Assembly: GCF_900107455.1 (NCBI RefSeq)
Contig: NZ_FNQB01000001.1
Span: forward strand, 806,001 to 870,000
Direction: 5' to 3'
Origin: Asanoa ishikariensis
Lineage (GTDB): Bacteria > Actinomycetota > Actinomycetes > Mycobacteriales > Micromonosporaceae
DNA: 64,000 bases
The position numbers and the translations under genes were made by a program. Shown here piece after piece: positions 55,498 through 63,865 of this stretch (positions within the stretch are counted from its first letter, which is position 1; each line of letters begins with the position of its first letter). The notes beneath the pieces were generated by a model, which did not search any database, was not told the DNA's origin, and was given only the letters and a program-made list of their open reading frames with translations.

Positions 55498-56267
55498 CAC
55501 GCCTCCAGCCGAGCCATGCGGGCGGCGACCTCTGCGGCGAACCCGGCGTCGCCCGGAGTGCCGGGCGCGGTCAGCTCGTCGACCAGGTGACCGTCGGCGA
55601 GGAACAGCACCCGATCCGCGTACGCGGAGGCAAGCGGGTCATGGGTGACCATGACGACCGTCTGGCCGTGGCCGTGCACGGCCTCCCGGAGCAGCCCCAG
55701 CACCTGCCGAGACGAGCGCAGGTCCAGCGCGCCGGTCGGCTCGTCGGCGAACACCACGGCCGGCCGGGTGACCAGCGCGCGGGCGATCGCCACCCGCTGC
55801 TGCTGCCCACCGGACAGCTCGCTCGGCCGATGCCCGCCCCGGTCGGCGAGCCCGACGGACGCGAGTGCGGCCGCGATGTCGTCGGGTGCCGGACGCCGGC
55901 CGGCCAGCCGCAACGGCAACGCCACGTTCTGCGTCGCGGTCAGTGCGGAGACCAGGTTGAACTCCTGGAAGACGAAGCCGATCAGCTCCCGGCGCAGCGT
56001 GGTCAGGCGATGTTCGGACAGCCCGCCGAGCTCGGTGCCGCCGACCGAGACCGTGCCCGCCGTCGGCTGGTCCAGCCCGGCGGCGCAATGCAGAAGCGTC
56101 GACTTGCCAGAGCCGGAAGGGCCCATCACCGCCGTGAAGCTGCCGTCGCGGAAACCGACGGAGACGCCGTCGAGGGCGGTCACCGCCGCCCCGCCAATGC
56201 CGTACGTGCGCCGTACCGACCGCAGCGTGACCGCCTCGGCCTGCCGGGCACCTGTCGTGATCGTCAT
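55497..56267 (-). CDS. ABC transporter ATP-binding protein (LolD/MacB type)
   Basis: 256 aa from ATG 56267. Walker A GPSGSGKST, Q-loop VFQEFNL, signature LSGGQQQRVAIARAL, Walker B VVFADEPTGALD, switch THD. The FADEPTGALD form is typical of MacB/LolD ATPases that work with FtsX-like permeases. The longer frame to 56303 is rejected. It drives the overlapping permease and diverges from the histidine kinase across 109 bp. Confidence 0.93.
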   Translation of the reverse strand: MTITTGARQAEAVTLRSVRRTYGIGGAAVTALDGVSVGFRDGSFTAVMGPSGSGKSTLLHCAAGLDQPTAGTVSVGGTELGGLSEHRLTTLRRELIGFVFQEFNLVSALTATQNVALPLRLAGRRPAPDDIAAALASVGLADRGGHRPSELSGGQQQRVAIARALVTRPAVVFADEPTGALDLRSSRQVLGLLREAVHGHGQTVVMVTHDPLASAYADRVLFLADGHLVDELTAPGTPGDAGFAAEVAARMARLEA

Positions 56268-56325
56268 GCCCACCAGCCAACCGTCGAACGACGCCCGGCA
56301 CATGGGCGCGAAGGCGACAACCGGG

Positions 56326-56333
56326 GGTATACC
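56326..56333. promoter_or_regulatory. GGTATACC palindrome in the ABC/two-component gap
   Basis: A perfect 8-bp palindrome in the divergent gap, containing a TATACC -10-like core. A related GGTACC occurs about 35 bp downstream. A binding site for the nearby response regulator is possible but unproven. Confidence 0.3.
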
Positions 56334-56376
56334 TGGGACTACCGTCGATCAGGACACCGCCGGGTACCGTCTGCTC

Positions 56377-57615
56377 GTGACCGCCCGAACCGCCTTCCAA
56401 GCCGTGAGCGAACGCCCGCTGGGCTTCCTCGCGTCGTCCTGGCCGTGGCGGTCCGTGGCCTACCTGATCTCCGGCGTGCTGCTCGGCGCCGTCACCGCCG
56501 GCGTGCTGATCGGCCTGTTGCTGGCCGGCGCCCTGCTGGCCCTGGCGCTCGTCGGCCTGGTCGCGTTTCTCGCCGTCGCGCTCTCCGGCATCGCCGTCGG
56601 CCGGTTCGAACGGTGGCGGCTGCGCCTCGTCGACCCGGACCCGCTGCCCAACCCGCATCGCCGACCCGAACGCAAGGGCCGGATCGCCTGGGTGCGCACA
56701 CGGCTGCGCGAGCCGGCCACCTGGCGCGAGCTCGGCTACACGGTGGTCTCGCTGGGCGCCCTGTGGTGGATCGACGCGCTGATGCTGGGCATCGTGCTCG
56801 GCATCCCGGTGTCGCTGGTGCTCACCCCGTTCTTCCAGGAGCCGAGCCAGTTCGTACCCAGCTTCCTGTTCGTGGTGGCCGGGCTCGCCCTGTTGCCGTT
56901 CGCCGCTTATCCGGTGACGGTCTGGGCGGGGGCGCGGGCGGCGTTGGCCCGAGCGGTCCTCGCCCCACGCGACGCCGAGCTGGGCGCGCAACTCGTCGAA
57001 GTGGCCCGGTCGCGGGCGCGTCTGGTCGACGCGTTCGACATCGAGCGCCGCCGGATCGAGCGGGATCTGCATGACGGCGCACAGCAGCGACTGGTCGCGC
57101 TGAGCATGGCGATCGGCCTCGCCCGCCTGGAGGTGTCCGACGACTCGCCGGCCGCCAAGCACCTCACGGCGGCGCAGGACGAGGCCGAGCGGGCACACCA
57201 CGAGCTGCGCGAGCTGATCCGCGGCGTACACCCGCAGGTGTTGACCGATCGGGGTCTGCCCGCGTCGGTCACCGACCTGGCCGACCGGTCGCCGGTGCCG
57301 GTGGACGTCGACGTCGAACTGCCCCGGCGGCTCTCGCAGCCGGTCGAGCTGACCGCGCATTTCGTGGTCAGCGAAGCACTGACGAACGTCGCCAGACACA
57401 GCCAAGCCCTGTCTGTCACCGTCCATGTCCGGCTGCATGTCGACACCCTGGTGCTGGAAGTGCGTGACGACGGCATCGGCGGAGCCGACCTGGCCCTGGG
57501 AACTGGCCTAGCCGGGCTGGCGGACCGGGTCGCGGTGACCGGCGGCCGGATGCTGCTGTCCAGCCCGCCGGGTGGGCCGACCCTGATTCGGGTGGAGATG
57601 CCGTGCTCCGGATAG
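56377..57615 (+). CDS. NarL-type sensor histidine kinase
   Basis: 412 aa from GTG 56377. A short cytoplasmic start is followed by four to five helices (two near residues 28-65, others at 120-185), then HisKA_3 with the phospho-His near 232 (IERDLHDGAQQRL). The ATPase domain has SEALTNVARHS and LEVRDDGIGGADLALGTGLAGLADRV, all canonical. There is almost no extracellular region, so it may read the state of the FtsX-type ABC complex. The response regulator overlaps by 13 bp. Confidence 0.9.
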   Translation: MTARTAFQAVSERPLGFLASSWPWRSVAYLISGVLLGAVTAGVLIGLLLAGALLALALVGLVAFLAVALSGIAVGRFERWRLRLVDPDPLPNPHRRPERKGRIAWVRTRLREPATWRELGYTVVSLGALWWIDALMLGIVLGIPVSLVLTPFFQEPSQFVPSFLFVVAGLALLPFAAYPVTVWAGARAALARAVLAPRDAELGAQLVEVARSRARLVDAFDIERRRIERDLHDGAQQRLVALSMAIGLARLEVSDDSPAAKHLTAAQDEAERAHHELRELIRGVHPQVLTDRGLPASVTDLADRSPVPVDVDVELPRRLSQPVELTAHFVVSEALTNVARHSQALSVTVHVRLHVDTLVLEVRDDGIGGADLALGTGLAGLADRVAVTGGRMLLSSPPGGPTLIRVEMPCSG

Positions 57616-58247
57616 TCGTGGCGGAAGACGCGGTGCTGCTGCGCGAGGGCCTGATCGGCATCGTGGAACGGTTCGGCCACCAGGTGATCGCCGCGGTGGG
57701 CGACGCGGCGGCGCTGACCACGGCGGTCGCGCACGACCGGCCGGACGTGGTGCTGACGGACGTGCGGATGCCGCCGAGCTTCACGGACGAGGGCCTGCGA
57801 GCGGCGGTCGAGCTGCGCGCTGCCTACGAAGGCCTACCGGTGCTGGTGCTGAGCCAGTACGTGCAGCCGACGTACGCGGCGGAACTGCTGGACAGCGGCG
57901 GCGGGCGCGGGGTGGGCTACCTACTCAAGCACCGAGTGGGCCGGGTCGAGGAGTTCATGGACGCGCTGGTACGGGTGGCCGCCGGCGGAGCTGCCGTCGA
58001 TCCTGAGGTGGTGGCGCAGTTGTTGGGCCGGCGCCGGGACCCGTTGACCAGGCTGACTCCTCGGGAGCGGGAGGTGCTCGGGCTGATGGCGGAGGGACGC
58101 TCGAACGCAGCGATCGCGCGGGCGCTGGTCGTGTCAGAGGCGGCGGTGGCCAAACACATCGCGAACATCTTGGTCAAACTCGACCTACCACCAGCCCCGG
58201 ACGAACACCGCCGCGTCCGCGCCGTCCTGGCCTTCCTCGGCGGCTGA
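57603..58247 (+). CDS. NarL/LuxR-type response regulator
   Basis: 214 aa, GTG start inside the kinase end. The receiver has E8-D9 and phospho-acceptor D53 (VVLTDVRMPP), with Lys in YLLKHRVG. The LuxR domain is LTPREREVLGLMAEGRSNAAIARAL then VAKHIANILVKLDLP. It probably controls the divergent FtsX-type ABC genes. A partial hairpin follows the stop. Confidence 0.93.
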   Translation: MLRIVVAEDAVLLREGLIGIVERFGHQVIAAVGDAAALTTAVAHDRPDVVLTDVRMPPSFTDEGLRAAVELRAAYEGLPVLVLSQYVQPTYAAELLDSGGGRGVGYLLKHRVGRVEEFMDALVRVAAGGAAVDPEVVAQLLGRRRDPLTRLTPREREVLGLMAEGRSNAAIARALVVSEAAVAKHIANILVKLDLPPAPDEHRRVRAVLAFLGG

Positions 58248-58274
58248 TCATCGGCTCTGCTCTGCGGATCAGCC
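58242..58274. terminator. Weak terminator hairpin
   Basis: GGCTGATC (58242-58249) and GATCAGCC (58267-58274) pair over 8 bp with a 17-nt loop between the response regulator and the island genes. Confidence 0.4.
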
Positions 58275-58472
58275 CGGCAGGCCGTAGAACGCTCGGATGA
58301 AGGCGTGCTGGTCCGCCAGGGACGTGACCCGGGCGGCTGGTGCTGGATCCAGCAGGTCGACGACGTCGAAGGGCCCTTCGCCGGTCAACACGTAGCCCTC
58401 CCGCCCGCCGGAGAACTGGCGCAGTTGTCCGGACGGCAAGACGTCGGCAGGTTGGCGTCTTCTCCCCAGCAT
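58269..58472 (-). CDS. Short hypothetical or gene remnant
   Basis: 67 aa. The last 40 residues (GYVLTGEGPFDVVDLLDPAPAARVTSLADQHAFIRAFYGLPG-type composition) read like the C-terminal end of a real protein. The first 25 residues and the upstream bases do not, and no Shine-Dalgarno is seen. It may be a broken gene at the island edge. Confidence 0.25.
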   Translation of the reverse strand: MLGRRRQPADVLPSGQLRQFSGGREGYVLTGEGPFDVVDLLDPAPAARVTSLADQHAFIRAFYGLPG

Positions 58473-58540
58473 CGCGTCGCCCGGTAGCGGTGCGGTACGT
58501 CAAAGCCACATGCCAACCACGATGGGTATAGTCCGGCGGC

Positions 58541-59020
58541 ATGAGCCGGGACCTCGCCGAGTCGGCCGCGCTGGTTTCGGCGTCAGCCGTGATGTTCGAC
58601 CAGGACGGCCGATTGCTCGTCGTGAAGGCACGCGGCGAGCGTGAATGGGACATTCCCGGCGGGCATCTAGCCGTGGGCGAGGATCCTGTGGCTGCCTGCG
58701 AGCGGGAGATCCTTGAGGAACTGGGCGTTGCGGCGCGGGTCGAACGCCTCTTAGCTATCGACTGGGCTCCGCTTCCTGACGGCAGAGCAAAGCTGCTCTT
58801 TGTCTTCTCTGCCGAACTGCTGGAGCCGGTCCGTGCGTCACCCAGGGCCCAGGCGGAACTGGAGTCTGCTGAGTACATCGCGCCCAATTCGGCTTTACCG
58901 ATGCTCGCCGAGCGTGTCCGCAAGCGGGTTGCCGCCGCGCTCGACGTGCTTCGCGGAGACGGTTACGCGTTTCTGACGGACGGTAGCATTCCCCGTTACG
59001 CCTCAAGGACGATCCGGTAG
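58541..59020 (+). CDS. Nudix hydrolase
   Basis: 159 aa. The Nudix box is complete (GGHLAVGEDPVAACEREILEELGV is the Gx5Ex7REUxEExGU pattern; key residues G, E, REILEE). It hydrolyses nucleoside diphosphates linked to another group; the substrate is unknown. Codons are less GC-biased than in the core genes. The stop overlaps the convergent GNAT gene by 25 bp. Confidence 0.9.
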   Translation: MSRDLAESAALVSASAVMFDQDGRLLVVKARGEREWDIPGGHLAVGEDPVAACEREILEELGVAARVERLLAIDWAPLPDGRAKLLFVFSAELLEPVRASPRAQAELESAEYIAPNSALPMLAERVRKRVAAALDVLRGDGYAFLTDGSIPRYASRTIR

Positions 59021-59439
59021 ACATTGGTCTCTCTCTTGACGAAGCCGATCTGTTGATAGAGGCGGTTCGCTGCCACTCGCTTGGGCCGCGAGGTCAGATC
59101 GACGTCGCGCCGACGGGCTTGCCGTGCGACGTCGAGACACGATCCGATGATCGCGCGCCCGATGCCGCGCCGACGGTACTCCTCGGCTACGACCACATCC
59201 TCGATAATTGCGCGCCTGCCAGTCAGGACTTCAAACGTCACAAGAATTCCGCAACCCACGATCTCTCCATGATGTCGAGCAACAACGACGGATACGTTCG
59301 GTTGGGAGAAGATGGCTTCCATGTCTTCGTCGCCAGGCGCGTCAGCATCATCGGCGAGTTGACCGAGCAACCGGGCCAACTGTCTGGCGTCCTCGGGACT
59401 CGCGGAACGGAGCAACTCGATGTCATACGAGAGCGCCAC
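58996..59439 (-). CDS. GNAT family N-acetyltransferase
   Basis: 147 aa. GNAT fold with the acetyl-CoA loop EEYRRRGIGRAIIGSCLDVAR and the C-terminal ANRLYQQIGFVKRETNVYRI. GTG 59439 has AGGAG 7 nt upstream. It diverges from the sugar epimerase; TTGACA on the minus strand at 59490-59485 is a candidate -35. The acetyl acceptor is unknown. Confidence 0.9.
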   Translation of the reverse strand: MALSYDIELLRSASPEDARQLARLLGQLADDADAPGDEDMEAIFSQPNVSVVVARHHGEIVGCGILVTFEVLTGRRAIIEDVVVAEEYRRRGIGRAIIGSCLDVARQARRRDVDLTSRPKRVAANRLYQQIGFVKRETNVYRIVLEA

Positions 59440-59491
59440 AGCTCATCTCCTGAATCGCTCATCTGTGTAGGATATGCATATTGATGTCAAA

Positions 59492-59500
59492 TGATATACT
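59492..59500 (+). promoter_or_regulatory. Extended -10 promoter of the epimerase gene (leaderless)
   Basis: TGATATACT is an extended -10 element (TGn-TATACT). The start point would fall at about 59507, the A of the ATG, predicting a leaderless transcript. Confidence 0.65.
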
Positions 59501-59506
59501 GCGAGA

Positions 59507-60421
59507 ATGAGGCGATGCATCGTAACGGGATCGTCAGGTTTTCTCGGACGCCACCTGATTAATCATCTCGCAAAAAGATCCGACTTACAAGTCGTTGGCG
59601 TTGACATTCTGCCTCCCGTTGCAACTGGAACGGAGCATCACCAGGTCGACTTGCTCGATCGGTCGGCCACCAGAGCAGTGTTTAAAGGCGCAGACATGGT
59701 CTGCCATCTCGCGGCCATGGGCGACGTTGTAGCCGCCGAGAAGAACCCTGAGCGCACACTGGAGAGAAACGTCGCTGCGACGCTCAACGTAAGCCGCGAG
59801 GCGGCCGATGCGAATGCGTATCTGATCTATGCGTCGACGTGGGAGGTGTACGGTCAGTCCGCGACGGCCAGCGAATGGGGCGCTGTCGACGAGAGCCGGT
59901 ATTGCCTGCCGACAAACTACTATGCCGCTACCAAACTAAGCGGCGAACACGTCATTAGCGCGACAGCCGCCATCTCCGAACTTCGCTATTCGATCCTTCG
60001 ACTCGGCACCGCGTACGGCCGCGGAATGCGCCCACACACAGCCATCATGTCCTTCCTCGCTGCAGCCTCAACGGGAAAGGACATTGTTATCGCCGGCACG
60101 GGCGGTCAAACGCGTCAGTTCACTCATATAGGCGACATATGCCGAGCCTTTGAACTAGCGTGCGATCACCAACCACGCCGAGCGTTGCTGAACATAGCGG
60201 CACGTCGCTCAGTGTCGATTTCCGAGGTCGCGGGCGTGATCTGCGGTCACTTCGGGGTCAACGCGGTGTCGAGCGCCGGGCGTCACGGCGATCCACCCAA
60301 CGCGGTCGTCGATGTGCAGGCCGCCAAGGTCGCGCTGGGCTGGGAGGCAGCAATGGACTTCGAGTTCGGCTTACGCGAGCTCATCGCGGAACACGCCGTC
60401 ACTGACTCAAGTAGGCCGTGA
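59507..60421 (+). CDS. NAD-dependent epimerase/dehydratase
   Basis: 304 aa. Extended SDR with TGSSGFLGRHLINHLA at the N-terminus, LIYASTWEVYGQS, and NYYAATKLSGEHV, which supplies the YxxxK catalytic pair (Y-A-A-T-K). It acts on a nucleotide sugar. Lower GC (visible AT-rich codons such as AAA, TTT, ATA) than the wall locus suggests transfer. It converges on the glycosyltransferase gene with a 23-bp overlap, so it is part of the same sugar island though on the other strand. Confidence 0.9.
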   Translation: MRRCIVTGSSGFLGRHLINHLAKRSDLQVVGVDILPPVATGTEHHQVDLLDRSATRAVFKGADMVCHLAAMGDVVAAEKNPERTLERNVAATLNVSREAADANAYLIYASTWEVYGQSATASEWGAVDESRYCLPTNYYAATKLSGEHVISATAAISELRYSILRLGTAYGRGMRPHTAIMSFLAAASTGKDIVIAGTGGQTRQFTHIGDICRAFELACDHQPRRALLNIAARRSVSISEVAGVICGHFGVNAVSSAGRHGDPPNAVVDVQAAKVALGWEAAMDFEFGLRELIAEHAVTDSSRP

Positions 60422-61235
60422 GTCGGCAGTTCCCGCTGCAGATATCGCATACAGATACTCCGGCGACCGGCAAAAGCCTTGAGTAGCAAGGAGCTAGCCA
60501 CTCGTACAGACGCCGAATATGCGACGTCAGTCGAGGAAGGAGTCGATCCTCCCACGATGCGGTGCGGTACTTCTCGACCTGTCGCGCCGACGAGCCATCG
60601 TAAATTGCCGGAATGACCACTTGCGCGAAAGAATCGCGCGAGATACCGGACTGTGCCGCACGTACGAGAATCTCGACGGACACATGGGCGTCAAACTTCA
60701 AATGTGGCAGGAGTCGTCTGAGAGTCGGCGCCTTGATACCTACTAGACCACAGGCGGGATCGCTGACATCCCATCCGGTGACCCGCGCGAGCGCTGCCGA
60801 CAGCACGTGCGCCATGAAAACACGGTCCGCCGGGGTCGACCGCTGATCCGCGCGCGAGCTGAATCGCGCGCCGTTGACGATGGTGGCGCCGTTGATCAAG
60901 GCCGCCTCAACTTCGTCCACGCTCCCCGGCGGATGCTGACCATCGCCATCTACGAACACAATCTGCTCGGTCTCATCCGCGAGGAGGCGTTCCAGCCCGT
61001 ACCGGATGGCTCCGTCGCGGCCCAACCGTAGGGCAGTGCTGAGCACCTCGACGTTGTGAGCCCGACCGATAGCCGCTGTCGCATCGTCCGACGCATCGTC
61101 GATGACGACGATCCGGCGAGAGGAAGCTCGATGCAGTTGCGAAAGAAAGCCGACGAGACCATCGGCTTCATTGTTACTGGGTACTAAGACCAGCGTCCGT
61201 GGACGATCGGCCGCGGTATCCGTGGACTCGCTCAT
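60399..61235 (-). CDS. GT2 glycosyltransferase, polyprenol-phosphate type
   Basis: 278 aa. GT-A domain close to dolichol-phosphate mannosyltransferases: LVLVPSNNEADGLVGF, VVIDDASDDATAA, and VFVDGDGQHPPGSVDEV with the DxD metal site. FARITGWDV-like text then reads DPACGLVGIKAPTLRRLL. The usual C-terminal membrane helices are absent; the tail instead has three cysteines (VCDICSGNC). The start overlaps the deacetylase stop by 4 bp. It ends the four-gene operon. Confidence 0.87.
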   Translation of the reverse strand: MSESTDTAADRPRTLVLVPSNNEADGLVGFLSQLHRASSRRIVVIDDASDDATAAIGRAHNVEVLSTALRLGRDGAIRYGLERLLADETEQIVFVDGDGQHPPGSVDEVEAALINGATIVNGARFSSRADQRSTPADRVFMAHVLSAALARVTGWDVSDPACGLVGIKAPTLRRLLPHLKFDAHVSVEILVRAAQSGISRDSFAQVVIPAIYDGSSARQVEKYRTASWEDRLLPRLTSHIRRLYEWLAPCYSRLLPVAGVSVCDICSGNCRLTAYLSQ

Positions 61236-62098
61236 GAGATCGAATCCAGCCGAGCCCGATCGATCTGATCCGTGAGTGCATTCGAGGTGGACACTTCGTC
61301 GACGGACACCCGGTTATGGGCACATGGCCCAACGCGTCCAGGCCGCAGGCGGTCGTCCGCCAGTAAAACGGTGCCGAAGTCGGACGCACGCGCGGGACGC
61401 ATCGGCAACGCTTTGCCGTCCGGCACGGCGAACAGGTCACCCTCATACAGCCCATGTTCGCGCAGCCATCCCTCCGCTAAGCGGACCTGCTCGGTGAACT
61501 CAGCTGCAGACATGATGGCGTAGCTGGCGTGAGTCCATCCGTGGTTGCCTATGTGGACCCCTAAGTCGAGCAACGATTGAAGGTCGTCAAGGGTTGGTGG
61601 CTGCAAATAGGAGGGAATGGCCGGTGCTGGAACGCACAGCGCCTCCGCGGTGTACGCGGCGAACGAAACCCGGTCGTCCTCGTTACGCAATGACAGAAGG
61701 CGTGACTTGACCAAGCGGCGGAAACGCTCCTTTGCCGCACGATCAGCAAGGGGATACACGACACCCTCGAAGCCCACCTGCTGCAGCGAGGTCTGGTCCA
61801 GCGCACAGTTAAGCACCGCGAACGGATAAACTTGTCGCGACTCTATGTTCCAAGGGTTGACGAACAGTGTCACAGCCATGCCGGCGTCCGCGAGCAATCG
61901 AGCGACATTGGCCGCGGCCTCGGTGCTGTCATCGACGGTTATTGCTATGCCCCGCCCCGACACGGCTTCCGCGACATCGACCACCTGAGCACTTATCAGC
62001 TTGAACTGTTGGATTGCCTCCTGTTCGCTCACGAAATTGCGGGAAGTAAAAGACTGCGGATCGGGCGCATTGATCGCACCGTGCAGCGCCAGGATCAA
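61232..62098 (-). CDS. Polysaccharide deacetylase-like protein
   Basis: 288 aa. NodB-like fold: the metal/catalytic motif TFDD appears as TVDDS (D56-D57), and HxxxH as H186-x3-H190 (GNHGWTHASY). It has no signal peptide, so unlike wall deacetylases it would act in the cytoplasm, perhaps on a lipid- or nucleotide-linked sugar made by the neighbours. It overlaps the PP2C-like gene by 4 bp and the glycosyltransferase by 4 bp. Confidence 0.85.
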   Translation of the reverse strand: MILALHGAINAPDPQSFTSRNFVSEQEAIQQFKLISAQVVDVAEAVSGRGIAITVDDSTEAAANVARLLADAGMAVTLFVNPWNIESRQVYPFAVLNCALDQTSLQQVGFEGVVYPLADRAAKERFRRLVKSRLLSLRNEDDRVSFAAYTAEALCVPAPAIPSYLQPPTLDDLQSLLDLGVHIGNHGWTHASYAIMSAAEFTEQVRLAEGWLREHGLYEGDLFAVPDGKALPMRPARASDFGTVLLADDRLRPGRVGPCAHNRVSVDEVSTSNALTDQIDRARLDSIS

Positions 62099-62928
62099 CC
62101 ACGCACCTCGATTCCTATGAAGCTTCGATCGTCGAACGAGGCATTTCCGGGCTTAACGCCTTTGGTGTGGGGTGGCGAGCCGATCATCAGCGGGTCCGCC
62201 TGAATCCGCGCTAAGAGCGCCAACTCGCTCTTTTCCAGGCTCGGGGAAGGATTGGGATAGCCGTCACTCACCAGCGTGAGGCGGCCACAGCCTGGTGGCA
62301 CGGGGAAGACGTCTACCCGGGCACGCGGATCGACAATGCCGTCGAACGCGCCGTAGCCCAAGTTGACGTCGGCGCTGTTTCGGAATACCGCTGCTTTACG
62401 GAGCAACGGCAGAACGAGCTCGCGCCCCAGATCGTTCTCGCGGAGCTTGTCCACGCTGGTGCCCTCGGCGATCAAACATCTCAGGTACGCTGCGCGCGTC
62501 CGAGCGGCGATCTCCTCGTGCGGCGCGTGACGCACGTGAAACTGGTCGTCGATCCCGAACGCGCAGTCGCCGATTCGCCAGACCTCTCGGCGTTGGCAGG
62601 CGAGAATCACCATCGATGCCGCTGGAATCTCATCGCTTGGCAATGAGCCTGCCTGCGAGTTGCGCAGGCGTTCGTCGCGAATCGTCTCGTGCAGCAGCTG
62701 GATCGCTTCGTCCGCTGAGGCATTTTCGGGAAGCGACTGCACAGCCGCAGCAAGCACGTCCGCGATGACTTCGCCGCTGAAAAGCCCTTGTCGTCTGTCT
62801 GAGGTTTTCGGTGTCGACCCGTCGATCACCGCAACGAATGACGGTGTGATCACGACTCGATCTTGACCGCCATCGTCTTCACCGCTAGCGCTGAGACAGT
62901 ACGACTCCAAAACGCGAAAGGTCTGCAC
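62095..62928 (-). CDS. PP2C-like protein phosphatase
   Basis: 277 aa. PP2C pattern: N-terminal SGEDDGGQDRVV, then FVAVIDGST with its metal Asp-Gly, ASMVILACQRREVWRIGDCAFG, LTLVSDGYPNPS, and NASFDDRSFIGIEV with the late Asp pair. The metal-binding aspartates are thus retained. It has no sensor or membrane domain. The start shares one base with the stop of the membrane-anchored protein upstream. In this setting it may reverse a phospho-signal or act on a phospho-metabolite. Confidence 0.82.
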   Translation of the reverse strand: MQTFRVLESYCLSASGEDDGGQDRVVITPSFVAVIDGSTPKTSDRRQGLFSGEVIADVLAAAVQSLPENASADEAIQLLHETIRDERLRNSQAGSLPSDEIPAASMVILACQRREVWRIGDCAFGIDDQFHVRHAPHEEIAARTRAAYLRCLIAEGTSVDKLRENDLGRELVLPLLRKAAVFRNSADVNLGYGAFDGIVDPRARVDVFPVPPGCGRLTLVSDGYPNPSPSLEKSELALLARIQADPLMIGSPPHTKGVKPGNASFDDRSFIGIEVRG

Positions 62929-63632
62929 TAAAGTTCCTTGTAGTAGAGCTCCCGGGGCGGCAGCACGTGTCCGTTGTGGATGTCGCTTTCGACGACGGCG
63001 ATGAAGTCGCCCTTGAACTTCTTACCCAGCGGCCGCACGGACTGGACGAAGTACCGGGCTGCCGCAACGACACCGTACGTGTGCGCACCCGACAACAATA
63101 TTATTGTGCGGGGCTTGGCCGAGTACGGGTTGGTTATCCGAGCCACCACGCCGTGGTCCATGGTCAAAGGTGCGGTGACTTGATCGAGGGGGATGTTGAC
63201 TCCGTTGGGCGCGGTGAGCGACAGGCTGTCGAGCTTGACCTGGCTGCGTGGCTCGAGCCTCTGCAAGATGCGTGCGGCGACCTCGTTGTTCTTCGGGCCA
63301 CCCAGCACGATAACGTCCTGCTCCATCTCCTTGCGGAACTCGTCGGGGAAACACAGGCGTTGCGTGTCGAACTGCGAGTACGCCCGAACGAGCGACGGCG
63401 AGATGACCGCGAGCGCTCTGGCCTGACCGACGCCGGTTGAGGGGCGCTCGTACGCGCCGGTGTTGGTCGTGACGGATTGCGCGATGCAGATGCTCGCGCT
63501 GTACGGGTCCTTCAGCCGCCATCGCCGCCGCTCTGGTACTCGCTGCCGAAGCCTGGTGCCGAACCACGTCAAAACGGCGAGTCCGACGCCGGGTGTCAAT
63601 GCGGTAAGGAGGACCTGCTCGGTTAATCCCAT
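62928..63632 (-). CDS. Membrane-anchored Rossmann-like protein of unknown family
   Basis: 234 aa from ATG 63632, which has AGGAAGG at 9 nt; a longer frame to 63737 lacks support. One N-terminal helix (VLLTALTPGVGLAVLTWFG) anchors a cytoplasmic domain. That domain alternates strands and helices, with conspicuous loops VIVLGGPKNNEVAARIL and TIILLSGAHTYGVVAAARYF. The GGPxxN and SGAHTYG motifs look like nucleotide- or sugar-binding loops. I do not recognise the family. It heads the tightly coupled operon with the PP2C-like gene. Confidence 0.78.
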   Translation of the reverse strand: MGLTEQVLLTALTPGVGLAVLTWFGTRLRQRVPERRRWRLKDPYSASICIAQSVTTNTGAYERPSTGVGQARALAVISPSLVRAYSQFDTQRLCFPDEFRKEMEQDVIVLGGPKNNEVAARILQRLEPRSQVKLDSLSLTAPNGVNIPLDQVTAPLTMDHGVVARITNPYSAKPRTIILLSGAHTYGVVAAARYFVQSVRPLGKKFKGDFIAVVESDIHNGHVLPPRELYYKEL

Positions 63633-63865
63633 TCGCCACGCGCCTTCCTGCGAATCGTTAGCCGGCGGTCGGACGCGGGCCGGGCGGCGACCCGAAAGCA
63701 TATACCTGCGGTTCCGCAATTGATAGGTTGCGCTCACCAGTTTGGGCTATCTGCGAGTTTTGTCGAATGGCGCTTCGAGGGCCGCGCTTTACTCTCCGAA
63801 TTCGCGATCTTAGGATCCCATCCCCCAAGGCACCCGCACTCACGCCTTCTGCCGGCCCCAGGGCC

